DNA of 44,094 nt from Pseudomonas sp. CC120222-01a (GTDB lineage: Bacteria > Pseudomonadota > Gammaproteobacteria > Pseudomonadales > Pseudomonadaceae): assembly GCF_003097235.1 (NCBI RefSeq), contig NZ_QEQQ01000034.1, positions 1 through 44,094 on the forward strand. Reading direction: 5' to 3'. Shown piece after piece: positions 6,259 to 13,785 of the stretch. Below the pieces are notes generated by a model. The model was not told the DNA's origin. It worked only from the letters and a program-made list of their open reading frames with translations, and searched no databases. How positions within the stretch are numbered: position 1 is the stretch's first letter; every line of letters starts with the position of its first letter. The translations under genes and the position numbers were made by a program.

Positions 6259-7425
6259 TTAAGCAGCGGAATCGAGGACTTCGGTCAGCCACTGGTTAGT
6301 GACTTCAACGCGGAAATTGGGGTTTTCGGCAGGCGGCACGTCGGTGAAGCGGATGTTCCAGTACACCTTGCCCTGCTCCAGCTGGCTGGCGGTGTTCAGT
6401 TCCGGGTCGGCGAAGACCTCGAAGTTGATGATCGCTCCCTGGTTCTTGAGGTCGCGCATGAAGGCCTGCAGGCCCTCGGTGACATCCTTGACGTAGGTGG
6501 CGGTGATGGCGCGATCGACAGCCCACTTGTGACCGTAGAGGATCGCGTCCATGACGATGTCCATGGTCCGCACGCGGGTGACGAAGGCCCATTTCGGGTC
6601 GCTGGACAGGGTGCGGTTGCCCCACAGGCGGAAGCCGTCGTCGCGGATGATGGTGGCGATGTTGGCGTTGTTCAGCAGGTTGGCGCGGCAGCTGTCGTCG
6701 CCATCGAGGAACTCCACCGGGCGGGTGGTGCCGGTGATGCCGACGAACTCCTTGTTCGACGGCGAGGCCCAGAAGCCGTATTCGCTGTCGGTCCAGGCGA
6801 ACAGGCCGGCGACCCAGGCCGAGCCCGGCGCATCGACGGTGGCCTCCTCGCCGTTATCGAAGTACTGCACGCCCGGGTCGACCAGGAAGGCGCGCTTGGC
6901 GCCGAAGTTCTTGGCATAGTCGATGGCAGCTTCGTCGGTGGTGTTCGGGCCGTCGATGATGGCAATACCGCGCAGCTTGTCGGCCAGGGCCACCAGTGCG
7001 GTACCGACTGCCTGGGTGGCGCTGTGGCGCGGGGCTGCCAGCAGGCGTGGCTGGGCGTTGAAACGGCTCTTGCCGTCGAGCAGCGCCTGCAGACCGGTAC
7101 GCTTGCCGTCGGCCTGCACACTGCCGATGATCGCAGCGGTCTGCTCGGCGGCATCGTCCAGCTTGGCCACGCCACAGGCGACGATGACTGCCTTGGCGCG
7201 GGTGAAGATTGCGCGGCAGGCCTTGGTAATGGCAGCCTTCTCGCCGAACGCCGCGACGGCTTCACGTTCGCTGGTGATCAGCACCAGGTCGTTGGCCTTG
7301 GCGGTGGCGCCAGCACCTTCGGTGAAGGTGTCGACCAGGCCGATGATCGAGGAAGAAGGCAGCGCGATGCTGCGGGCGCCGGTGTCGACGTTGGTCACGG
7401 TGACGCCGTGGAAGAATCCACTCAT
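6259..7425 (-). CDS. Contractile tail sheath protein (P2 FI-like)
   Basis: 388 residues, a normal FI length. MSGFFHGVTVTNVDTGARSI opens the protein, and the C-terminal domain contains GFRLWGNRTL and FVTRVRTMDIVMDAI, both hallmarks of phage sheath proteins. Sheath contraction drives the tube through the target envelope, and its presence makes this an R-type (contractile) tailocin. GGAG lies 12 bases before the ATG. A terminator-like hairpin (7452-7475) separates it from the fibre gene upstream in transcription. Confidence 0.96.
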   Translation of the reverse strand: MSGFFHGVTVTNVDTGARSIALPSSSIIGLVDTFTEGAGATAKANDLVLITSEREAVAAFGEKAAITKACRAIFTRAKAVIVACGVAKLDDAAEQTAAIIGSVQADGKRTGLQALLDGKSRFNAQPRLLAAPRHSATQAVGTALVALADKLRGIAIIDGPNTTDEAAIDYAKNFGAKRAFLVDPGVQYFDNGEEATVDAPGSAWVAGLFAWTDSEYGFWASPSNKEFVGITGTTRPVEFLDGDDSCRANLLNNANIATIIRDDGFRLWGNRTLSSDPKWAFVTRVRTMDIVMDAILYGHKWAVDRAITATYVKDVTEGLQAFMRDLKNQGAIINFEVFADPELNTASQLEQGKVYWNIRFTDVPPAENPNFRVEVTNQWLTEVLDSAA

Positions 7426-7451
7426 GTAGGTTTACTCCAGGTTCAGGTACG

Positions 7452-7475
7452 AAAAGGCCCTGCGGGTGCAGGGCC
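7452..7475 (-). terminator. Intrinsic terminator between tail fibre and sheath genes
   Basis: On the minus strand GGCCCTGC-ACCC-GCAGGGCC is a perfect 8-base stem with a 4-base loop followed by TTTTC. It lies 27 bases before the sheath ATG within a 179-base gap (7426-7604) that otherwise holds no gene. A second small palindrome (CCGGCATTGCGCCGG) sits near 7550. Confidence 0.65.
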
Positions 7476-7604
7476 TGGAAGAGGATGGTGCGTAAATGCA
7501 GCGTTCCGGTTTACGGGACGCCAGGGAATAGCCTCAAGTAAGTCCGGCGCAATGCCGGCCTTGAAGATGCTTGAGCTTGTTAAAGCCAATGCTATTTCAG
7601 CGCC

Positions 7605-10019
7605 TCAATAGCCAATAGCCCGCCATTGAACAATACGGGAGTCTGCAAGGTTGTTATCGCAGAATGCTTGACCGTCAAACCCCGACACACTGGAAGCGCC
7701 AATACTGACAGATTGGCGATTTTGTCGGTAATAGGAAATCTTGTCGTAGTTATCAGTATTAATACCGATACTTGCAACTACCGACAGACAGGCGTTAGGA
7801 AATTGCAACGGGAATACGGTATCAATATTCGCGGTGGCAATGCTGGAAGGAAGCAAGATTTTGCCCCACTGTTCGATGATCCCATTCGGATTTCGCGCCC
7901 AGCCCACCCCTGCCTTGAGTGACGAGTATTCCGGCGAATTGGATAACCCACCAGCAATCACCGTGTAGATGCCATCCGCGGCACACATGAGCATGATAGG
8001 CGGTTCGTTCGTCCCGATACTGACAGCGTCATATTGCCTGGAGCCCAAGCTGATATAGCTACCTTGACTGGCAGCTTTCAGAATAGTGATTGTTCCCTCA
8101 CCCGACCCCACGGATATCATGAACACCGAGCCTACGGCGATTCCCGAAGAAGGTAGAGACAGCGATCCGCTCCAAATGGCCGGGCCACTCATGTTAATGA
8201 GTCGGCCAACTTGATCTGGGCCAAGCGTAGCGCCGGACGACACCCCCTGAATTTGCGATGGCAACACCAGTCCCGCTTCTTTGACGAACTCGGTAGTCGC
8301 CAGTTGCTTTGACGCGTTCCCCCTGGCAACTGTAGGCGCTGTCGGGGTACCGCTAAATACAGGGCTTGCCGTCGGCGCCTTCAGTGTTAGAGCGGCATCT
8401 ACCTGGGCTTTTGTGTATCCATCACTGATACCGTAGCCCGCCAAAGTTGTAGATTTTGCCGCCTTGGTCGCCAATGTATTGGTGACAGTTGTCGCAAAGT
8501 TAGGGTCATTGCCTAACGCCGCCGCCAACTCCTTCAAGGTATCAAGGGCCGCAGGTGCAGAATCCACCAGGCCCGCTACAGCATCTTGAACAAACTCCGT
8601 GGTCGCAAGTTGCTTGGAGTTACTGCCCTTGACCGCAGTAGGTGCTGTAGGCACCCCACGCAACGCAGGCGAATCTGTAATGGCAAGCTCCGACCATTTG
8701 GACCAAACATTGGAATAACATGATCGGCTAAAGACTTGTCCGGTGTTGTAGATGCAATACGCCTGAGTGACGATTGCCACATTCGCCGCCTGGACCAGTA
8801 AAGTTCCGGCCACGGCAGCGGGGTAGTTCAATGCAAGCGTGGCGTTAGTATTGGCTGGCTGCCCATAGGAACCTGGCGTGACCATGGAGTTGAGGTCTGT
8901 ACCTGACGGTATGTTGCTCGTAGACACGCCATAACTACCCCAACCCAGCTGACCGATCACTCGCTGTACGAAGTTGGTGGTAGCCACTGTCGTATCATCA
9001 CTGGTCAGCAAAGGGGTAGGTGTTTTTACCGATCCCGTGAAGGTCGGGCTAGCCAGTGGTGCCTTCAGTGCTAGCGCAGTATCCACCTGAGCCTTGGTGT
9101 AAACATCTGTCAACCCATACCCGGCAACAGTGGTCGGGTTAGTGGCTGCGGTCACCCGGCCGTATTTATCCACCGTCACGCTGCGATAGGTGCCTGCTGT
9201 CACGCCACTTCGACCAAAAGCCATCTCGAATGTCTGGGCTGTGATGCCCAGCGAAACAGGATTATCGGTCGTGAGCTGCCAAGCGCTATCGCCATTGGCT
9301 GCACCCTGTTCCACCAACACCAGCAGCCCAGGTGTTACCTTGGCATCGGTATCGGCATCGCTGCTTCGGTTCCATGCCCCTGCCGCTGCCACGTAGATCC
9401 CGTTGTCTTTGCCCGCAGTCTGGTTTTTCACCAACACCCGTGCGCCGGCCGCCACTGCAATACCATCAACAGTTTGCAAACCCGTCAGGGCAATGTTCGC
9501 CGTAGTCGCTGCCAGCACAGAATGCTTGAAATCCTGCTTTGCCAGCTCCTCTGTAACCCACTCCCGGGTAGCCAGCACCACCGCCGGATCAATCTTCAGC
9601 TGCACATTGCTGGCACTGCTCACCACCAGGTTCATCCGCACCACCTGGGTACGCCCCGAGCCCTGGCTCAACAACGGTTTGTAGGTCGGCGCACAGTTGG
9701 CCACAGCCACCATGTCGCCATCGGCATCGTAAAGCGCGATCTCGCGAATCCACTTGCCACCTACATCCGCAGGAATAACCTGTTCGGCAATGATGATCGC
9801 GCTGTTCTTGTCATCCACCTTCAGTTGGTTCAACGGCGCGCGGCGCCATTCGTTGATCAGGCTGGTCTGGCTGGCGTTTGGAGTGGGGTCGGAGCCGTTG
9901 GCATCGCCAACCCCCATCTGGGTGATTTTCCAGGCAATGCCCAAGGCATCGGCATTGGCCTGTTTCGCCGCGCCCACATTGGTGAGGATGGCGTAGAACT
10001 GAGAAGTCTGGTCAACCAT
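7605..10019 (-). CDS. Tail fibre / receptor-binding protein
   Basis: 804 residues. The N-terminal about 150 residues (MVDQTSQFYAILTNVGAAKQANA, LAATTANIALTG after it) match the tail-collar-type fibre attachment domain of P2-like particles. The middle has repeated units: AGYGLTDVYTKAQVDTALAL and AGYGISDGYTKAQVDAALTL, plus three copies of a TxxTAPT...QLATTEFV-type repeat. The C-terminal 130 residues (VGWARNPNGIIEQWGKI, FPLQFPNACLSVVASIG) resemble the gp53-like tip domain of Pseudomonas fibres, which binds lipopolysaccharide. A TTG at 10025 is also in frame, but the ATG at 10019 overlaps the gpI stop and is preferred. The C-terminal half appears clearly less GC-rich than neighbours, consistent with exchange of specificity modules. 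No separate fibre chaperone gene follows. Confidence 0.9.
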   Translation of the reverse strand: MVDQTSQFYAILTNVGAAKQANADALGIAWKITQMGVGDANGSDPTPNASQTSLINEWRRAPLNQLKVDDKNSAIIIAEQVIPADVGGKWIREIALYDADGDMVAVANCAPTYKPLLSQGSGRTQVVRMNLVVSSASNVQLKIDPAVVLATREWVTEELAKQDFKHSVLAATTANIALTGLQTVDGIAVAAGARVLVKNQTAGKDNGIYVAAAGAWNRSSDADTDAKVTPGLLVLVEQGAANGDSAWQLTTDNPVSLGITAQTFEMAFGRSGVTAGTYRSVTVDKYGRVTAATNPTTVAGYGLTDVYTKAQVDTALALKAPLASPTFTGSVKTPTPLLTSDDTTVATTNFVQRVIGQLGWGSYGVSTSNIPSGTDLNSMVTPGSYGQPANTNATLALNYPAAVAGTLLVQAANVAIVTQAYCIYNTGQVFSRSCYSNVWSKWSELAITDSPALRGVPTAPTAVKGSNSKQLATTEFVQDAVAGLVDSAPAALDTLKELAAALGNDPNFATTVTNTLATKAAKSTTLAGYGISDGYTKAQVDAALTLKAPTASPVFSGTPTAPTVARGNASKQLATTEFVKEAGLVLPSQIQGVSSGATLGPDQVGRLINMSGPAIWSGSLSLPSSGIAVGSVFMISVGSGEGTITILKAASQGSYISLGSRQYDAVSIGTNEPPIMLMCAADGIYTVIAGGLSNSPEYSSLKAGVGWARNPNGIIEQWGKILLPSSIATANIDTVFPLQFPNACLSVVASIGINTDNYDKISYYRQNRQSVSIGASSVSGFDGQAFCDNNLADSRIVQWRAIGY

Positions 10020-10620
10020 GTGCAATGTCCAAGGTATCGATTGTATGTTCGCGGCCGCCCCGGCCTACGACGCCAATGACCTCGATGTCACGTGGCGTCA
10101 GCGGGTAGATGTCCAGTTCGTCGCCGTCCTGGATCGCGCAGCCGACATGAAGTGCGCCTCGGCTTTCGAGGCTGATCACCAGGCCGGTCAAGTGGCGGCT
10201 GACTGGCCGGGCGTCATCGATCAGCGATGACAGTTCCTGGTAGGTGCTTTCGCTGATGCCCGCATCGGAAACGCCGATTTTCAGAGCGAAGGTGCCCGCC
10301 TGTGCGGGTGGCGTGGTTTGCCACCACTCCTCCACCTCGATCAGGTAGCCAAACGGTTCCACCACCCGCCTGAGCGCACCGAGGGTGCCTTTGTGGGCGT
10401 GAACGAAGAACGCCGAACGGATCACCGAGCGCTTGATCTCGTCGCTCCAGCTGTCCTCCCAGCGGTCTACCGACCAGGCCCAGGCCAGGTGATAAAGCAG
10501 GTGCGCGGGGCAGCTGTCCGGGCTGTAGAGCAGGCGCAGGCTGACTTTCAGGTCCTCATCGGCCGCCACCTCGATGGCCCGCTCCAGCGCTGTGCGGTTG
10601 AGCGGCAACAGGCTCTGCAT
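10012..10620 (-). CDS. Baseplate protein I (P2 gpI-like)
   Basis: 202 residues matching the gpI family (MQSLLPLNRTALERAIEVA; LLYHLAWAWSVDRWEDSWSDEIKR; HKGTLGALRRVVEPFGY). With J and W it forms the baseplate wedge that attaches the fibre. The stop overlaps the fibre start by 8 bases, and its start lies 1 base after the J stop, so the genes are tightly coupled. Confidence 0.93.
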   Translation of the reverse strand: MQSLLPLNRTALERAIEVAADEDLKVSLRLLYSPDSCPAHLLYHLAWAWSVDRWEDSWSDEIKRSVIRSAFFVHAHKGTLGALRRVVEPFGYLIEVEEWWQTTPPAQAGTFALKIGVSDAGISESTYQELSSLIDDARPVSRHLTGLVISLESRGALHVGCAIQDGDELDIYPLTPRDIEVIGVVGRGGREHTIDTLDIAHG

Positions 10621-10621
10621 G

Positions 10622-11503
10622 TCAGCCTCCCCGCTTCAAGGTGAAACCGCTGCACCACGCCGCCTGTGCTTTGCTCGGGCGAATGTCGGCCCAACCGCTC
10701 AGCTCGACGCGACTGACACCATCGATATGCAACTGGGCATCGATGCCTGAGCGGGCAACTTCCACACCCAGCCGTCGCCTCGGGTTGATCCAGGCTTCCA
10801 GGCGGCGCTGGCACTCGGCGAGGATCGCCTCGTACTCCGGGCCGCTGTCGGCCAGGTACAGCACGGCATCGATGCGATAGGGCAGGATCTCGGCACTGCG
10901 CACATTGACCCGGTCGGCCACCGGGCGGATATCGTCGTCGTTGAGATACGCGGCCACCTGCGCCAGCAGCTCTGCGCTGGCCACGCCATCAGCCTCCAGG
11001 CCTAGCACGGTGACATCCACCACGGCCGGCGACGGGCTTTCGGCGGTGGCGTCAGCCACCTGCCCCGAAGCGTTGCGGGCATGCAGGATGTAACTGTTGC
11101 GTGGGCCTGCAGTGGTCAGGCCTTCGTAGACCAGTTGCACCCGCTCGCGCAGGGCATCGTCCGACTCCAGCAAGGCCTCGACGGGCGGGACGCTGGCCAG
11201 GTCCTCGGCCTGGATCACCAGGCGCTGCAGGCTGACGTTGGCCGCCAGCTGGTCCAGGTCACTGCCCTGGGCGTAGGCCAACAGCAACGCCTTGGCGGCG
11301 TCATTGATGCGAGCCCGGTTGAGCAGCTTGCGGTAGGCACCGACCTCAAGCAGCTTGGTGACAGGGTCGCTCTCCAGGTTGGCGGTCCAGTCGTCGCCCA
11401 GGTATTCGCGGAAGGTGTCCAGATCGGCCTGGTAGAGGGTTTCGAAGTCAAGGTCTTCCAGCAGCTGTGGTGCTGGCAGCGTCGACAGGTCGACCTGGCT
11501 CAT
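10622..11503 (-). CDS. Baseplate protein J (P2 gpJ-like wedge)
   Basis: 293 residues starting MSQVDLSTLPAPQLLEDLDFETLY. It shows the gpJ pattern: DPVTKLLEVGAYRKLLNRARIND, GSDLDQLAANVSLQR and EGLTTAGPRNSYILHARNASG, then VNVRSAEILPYRIDAVLY. It forms the wedge of the baseplate with W and I. The ATG at 11503 overlaps the W stop (ATGA), fixing the start; a longer in-frame extension upstream is an out-of-frame shadow of W and V. Confidence 0.95.
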   Translation of the reverse strand: MSQVDLSTLPAPQLLEDLDFETLYQADLDTFREYLGDDWTANLESDPVTKLLEVGAYRKLLNRARINDAAKALLLAYAQGSDLDQLAANVSLQRLVIQAEDLASVPPVEALLESDDALRERVQLVYEGLTTAGPRNSYILHARNASGQVADATAESPSPAVVDVTVLGLEADGVASAELLAQVAAYLNDDDIRPVADRVNVRSAEILPYRIDAVLYLADSGPEYEAILAECQRRLEAWINPRRRLGVEVARSGIDAQLHIDGVSRVELSGWADIRPSKAQAAWCSGFTLKRGG

Positions 11504-11826
11504 ACGCTCACCTCCACCATGGCTTCGTCGCCCAGGTAGCGGCCACTCAAGGCCAGACTGACCTGGCCGTCGAGCATGGCGACGACCTTGACCCGCTCCA
11601 GCTGCAAACGCGGTTCCCAACGGCCCAATGCACGCGCTACTTCGGCCTGAACGGCACTCTTCCAGCCCTCGTTGACCGGCAAATCGACGAAGCGCCGCAA
11701 CTGGCTGCCGTACTCCGGGCGCATGCGCCGACTGCCCAGCGGTGTGGTGAGGATGTCTTCGATGGACTGGCGCAAATGATCGATGCCGGCCAGCGGCTGG
11801 CCGCTGCGGCGGTCCATGCCGATCAT
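11500..11826 (-). CDS. Baseplate protein W (gp25-like)
   Basis: 108 residues with gpW/gp25 features: GIDHLRQSIEDILTTPLGSRRMRPEYGSQLRRFVD, which includes the lysozyme-like gp25 fold's EILxTPxGSRxxRPEYG motif. It belongs to the baseplate wedge. The start ATG overlaps the stop of a 10-codon open frame (11823-11855) that carries a strong ribosome site, so W may be translated by reinitiation. Confidence 0.95.
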   Translation of the reverse strand: MIGMDRRSGQPLAGIDHLRQSIEDILTTPLGSRRMRPEYGSQLRRFVDLPVNEGWKSAVQAEVARALGRWEPRLQLERVKVVAMLDGQVSLALSGRYLGDEAMVEVSV

Positions 11827-11855
11827 GGTGCACCGCCCTGCTCATGGGTATGCAT
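11823..11855 (-). CDS. Ten-codon open frame upstream of W (possible leader peptide)
   Basis: MHTHEQGGAP is encoded directly after AGGAGA with 6-base spacing, and its TGA overlaps the ATG of W (ATGA). No protein function can be assigned. The arrangement suggests a mini-cistron that delivers ribosomes to W, located just after a terminator-like hairpin. Confidence 0.4.
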   Translation of the reverse strand: MHTHEQGGAP

Positions 11856-11871
11856 GGCATTCTCCTGATAT

Positions 11872-11893
11872 GAAAAAGCCCGCATGGGCGGGC
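11872..11893 (-). terminator. Terminator-like hairpin between V and W
   Basis: On the minus strand AGCCCGC-CCAT-GCGGGCT is a perfect 7-base GC-rich stem with a 4-base loop followed by TTTTTC, 6 bases after the stop of V and before W. It has the form of an intrinsic terminator in the middle of an operon whose genes are all needed for the particle. Confidence 0.6.
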
Positions 11894-11898
11894 TCGAT

Positions 11899-12459
11899 TC
11901 AGTGTTTGTGATTGGCCGTGTTGCCGGCGGTATCGATGATCCGCCCACCGCCGTTGATGTCGCCGCTGACCTGCAGTGGGCCGTCGACCGTGACCTTGCC
12001 AGTAAGGTTGATCGTCGTCGCTTGCAGGCTGATCGCACCCTCGCTGACTTGCACGGTGCTGGCCCCGACCTTGATGGTCGCGCTGCCACCAGGCAGCTCG
12101 ATGTCGTAGTGGCTGGCCTGCCAGTCGTAGCTGAGCGAACCACCGTCGGCGAAACGCCAGACCTCGGCATGCTCGCGGGTGTCCGGCGCACTGCCGGCAT
12201 TGCCATACAGTCCCGGCAGGAAGGTGCCCTGGGCCGGCTCGCCACTGGGGTTGAGCAGCACGCCCTGCTCGCCCAGGCTGGGGGCTCGCCAGTGCCGCGC
12301 CTGGCCAGCAGCCTGGGCGTGCCAACGCAGCCAGGCGCTGGTCCAGCCGCTACCATCAGACACCCGCACCCGGGCGGCGGCAAGGTCCACCGCCACCACC
12401 CGGCAGGGAATGACCAGGCACGCCAGCATGCGGTCATGCATGGCGCTGACGTAGCTCAT
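11899..12459 (-). CDS. Baseplate assembly protein V / central spike
   Basis: 186 residues of the P2 gpV/Mu gp45 spike type: an N-terminal OB-fold-like half (VVAVDLAAARVRVSDGSGWTSAWLRW, GEQGVLLNPSGEPAQGTFLPGLYG) and a beta-helical needle with short repeats (GGSATIKVGASTVQVSEGAISLQATTINLTGK). It ends in NTANHKH. The terminal His-x-His matches the apex of P2-like spikes, known to bind an iron ion. It pierces the target outer membrane. Confidence 0.92.
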   Translation of the reverse strand: MSYVSAMHDRMLACLVIPCRVVAVDLAAARVRVSDGSGWTSAWLRWHAQAAGQARHWRAPSLGEQGVLLNPSGEPAQGTFLPGLYGNAGSAPDTREHAEVWRFADGGSLSYDWQASHYDIELPGGSATIKVGASTVQVSEGAISLQATTINLTGKVTVDGPLQVSGDINGGGRIIDTAGNTANHKH

Positions 12460-12953
12460 GACAAGTCCTCTGGGGCGATGTACTGCGCCTCATTACCCAA
12501 ACCGATATCGGGTGCGAAACCCAGCACCAGGCTACCGGGCGGCTGATCCGGCCAGTTCCAGCGTACCTCGCCAAGCAGTACCGGCTGGTCCCAGCGCACG
12601 GTCCAGGCGCTGCCCTCGAACTGCGCCTGCACGTTGCGGCTGGCCTCGACGAAGTCCAGTGCCCAATGCTGCTGACGCAACAGGTCCATCAGTTGCGCGG
12701 CAAGCAGGCTGCCCTGCAGTCGCGCATCGGGGTTGGCGCTATCGGCGGTGATGTCCGCCTCGAAGGTGGCAATCAGCACCGAGCGGCCATCGCGCGGTGC
12801 TGCATCTGCCGTCATTTGCACGATGCCGTGGCGCAGTGCCGGTCGTTCCGGGGCATTTCCTACAGCGGTATAGGCATCGACCGAGGCCAGTTCCGGCATT
12901 GCCTCACGAATGGTTGCGGTCACGGCCGCATGCAAAGTGGCCAGTTCGCTCAT
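12456..12953 (-). CDS. Conserved hypothetical tailocin protein between holin and V
   Basis: 165 residues (MSELATLHAAVTATIREAMPEL) with no signal peptide or membrane segment. Alternating strands and the segment VLIATFEADITADSANPDARLQGSLLAAQLM suggest a compact alpha/beta protein. The position matches that of the uncharacterised gene between holin and V in P. aeruginosa R-pyocins (PA0615), and a tail completion or neck role is a guess. It overlaps V by 4 bases (ATGA), so it is an integral part of the operon. Confidence 0.7.
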   Translation of the reverse strand: MSELATLHAAVTATIREAMPELASVDAYTAVGNAPERPALRHGIVQMTADAAPRDGRSVLIATFEADITADSANPDARLQGSLLAAQLMDLLRQQHWALDFVEASRNVQAQFEGSAWTVRWDQPVLLGEVRWNWPDQPPGSLVLGFAPDIGLGNEAQYIAPEDLS

Positions 12954-12964
12954 GCATATTCTCC

Positions 12965-13303
12965 TTATCGCTCGTCGGCCTGGGTGCTGTCGCGCAAGCC
13001 CAGGCGCCGGATCGCCCAGCGTTCGTACAGGCGCATGGCGACATCGGCGCCGCCAACTGCGGTCATGCAGCCCAATGCACTGGCCGCCCAGATCGACAGG
13101 CCGCCGGCATACAGCAACATCACCGTCGACACGCCGCAGACCATGCAGGCCCCGGAGCGCAGCGCCAGCCGTCGCAGCAGCGACCAGCCCGTGGCCCCGG
13201 CCTTGTCAGCCCGCCACATCTCGCCGCTCAGGCCGCCCAGCAATGCCAGGACGATTACCAGCCAGAGCGGCATCTCCAGCAACGCTTGTTGCTCGTTCGT
13301 CAC
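12965..13303 (-). CDS. Holin
   Basis: 112 residues with three hydrophobic segments (about 12-29 MPLWLVIVLALLGGL, 47-70 SGACMVCGVSTVMLLYAGGL and 72-90 SIWAASALGCMTAVGGAD) and a charged C-terminal tail. This is the layout of small phage holins that open the inner membrane for the endolysin. GTG at 13303 is chosen because AGGAG lies 10 bases upstream. The frame stays open upstream to 13627, but that part is low-complexity, arginine-rich and not protein-like. It is the first gene of the structural operon, as in R-pyocins. Confidence 0.82.
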   Translation of the reverse strand: MTNEQQALLEMPLWLVIVLALLGGLSGEMWRADKAGATGWSLLRRLALRSGACMVCGVSTVMLLYAGGLSIWAASALGCMTAVGGADVAMRLYERWAIRRLGLRDSTQADER

Positions 13304-13627
13304 TGTCCTGTCTCCTGTGTAATGCCTGCTGGCGGGGGGGGCCAACAGGCGGGTTGTGGGTACTCTGCATATTTCAAAAGCCTCGGCATTCCAAAAAGCC
13401 CGGCTCGCCAGGCTCTTCAGTAATGCGTTGTCGAACCGCCGGCCACGACTGGTGACGCCGCGCAGTTCCGCTACAAATTGGTGACTCCGACCGCGGCCGC
13501 CTGCCCGCCGGATAACTGTTCGTGGTGCTTTACGCTGCACACCCGGGCCAGTTGCCAACCCTCTGGACAGTTGAGGCCTGTCCATCGCTGCCTGTGTAAC
13601 AACCGGTTTCCGTCCGGCTTGAGACAC
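13304..13627 (-). promoter_or_regulatory. Long untranslated leader of the tailocin operon
   Basis: About 320 bases lie between the predicted transcription start (about 13621) and the holin start. I see no credible gene. The leader holds a terminator-like hairpin (13393-13414) and several GC-rich inverted repeats, so it may be a site of transcription control. Confidence 0.5.
13393..13414 (-). terminator. Terminator-like hairpin in the tailocin leader
   Basis: On the minus strand AGCCTGG-CGAG-CCGGGCT (one G-T pair) is followed by TTTTGG. It lies about 90 bases before the holin start and about 210 after the predicted transcription start, the usual place for attenuation or for an antiterminator to act. 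Confidence 0.5.
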
Positions 13628-13656
13628 AGGCTATGCACTCATGCATATGCAGTCAA
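13628..13656 (-). promoter_or_regulatory. Predicted tailocin structural-operon promoter
   Basis: TTGACT (13656-13651) and TAGCCT (13633-13628) are separated by 17 bases on the minus strand. The -35 box is strong (5 of 6) and the -10 weak (3 of 6). The spacer contains the palindrome TGCATATGCA, so a bound repressor would block the polymerase. Confidence 0.5.
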
Positions 13657-13713
13657 TGCATTTCTTCAAATTTCTATGCGTTGATTTTTGCTGATATGCA
13701 TGCAGGCCATGCA
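13633..13713. promoter_or_regulatory. Cluster of TGCA palindromes, likely repressor operators
   Basis: ATGCAnnnATGCATATGCAnnnAATGCAT (13633-13661) and ATATGCATGCA with CCATGCAC (13694-13713) give six ATGCA/TGCAT half sites within 80 bases. The same half sites recur in front of the repressor gene (14521-14570). This is the pattern expected for an autoregulated repressor. Confidence 0.5.
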
Positions 13714-13744
13714 CGGCCTGATGTGTAGGGATTTTCTGCAGGCG

Positions 13745-13769
13745 AAAAAAAACCCGCCGAAGCGGGTTT
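13745..13769 (-). terminator. Terminator of the repressor gene
   Basis: On the minus strand AAACCCGC-TTCG-GCGGGTTT is followed by a run of T. The 8-base stem with UUCG loop lies 16 bases after the repressor stop and separates it from the structural promoter. Confidence 0.85.
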
Positions 13770-13785
13770 CTTGGAGGCGGGCTCG

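Noticed and set aside
6250..7611. A 453-residue plus-strand frame opposite the tail sheath gene
   Set aside because: The sheath protein is clear on the minus strand; this frame is its complement and shows no family features.
10622..12325. A single 567-residue baseplate J protein
   Set aside because: The first 270 codons are an out-of-frame reading of V and W; the real J starts at 11503 with an ATGA overlap.
13304..13627. Upstream extension of the holin frame or a separate small gene in the leader
   Set aside because: Arginine-rich, low-complexity translation, the good ribosome site is at 13303, and the region holds a terminator hairpin.
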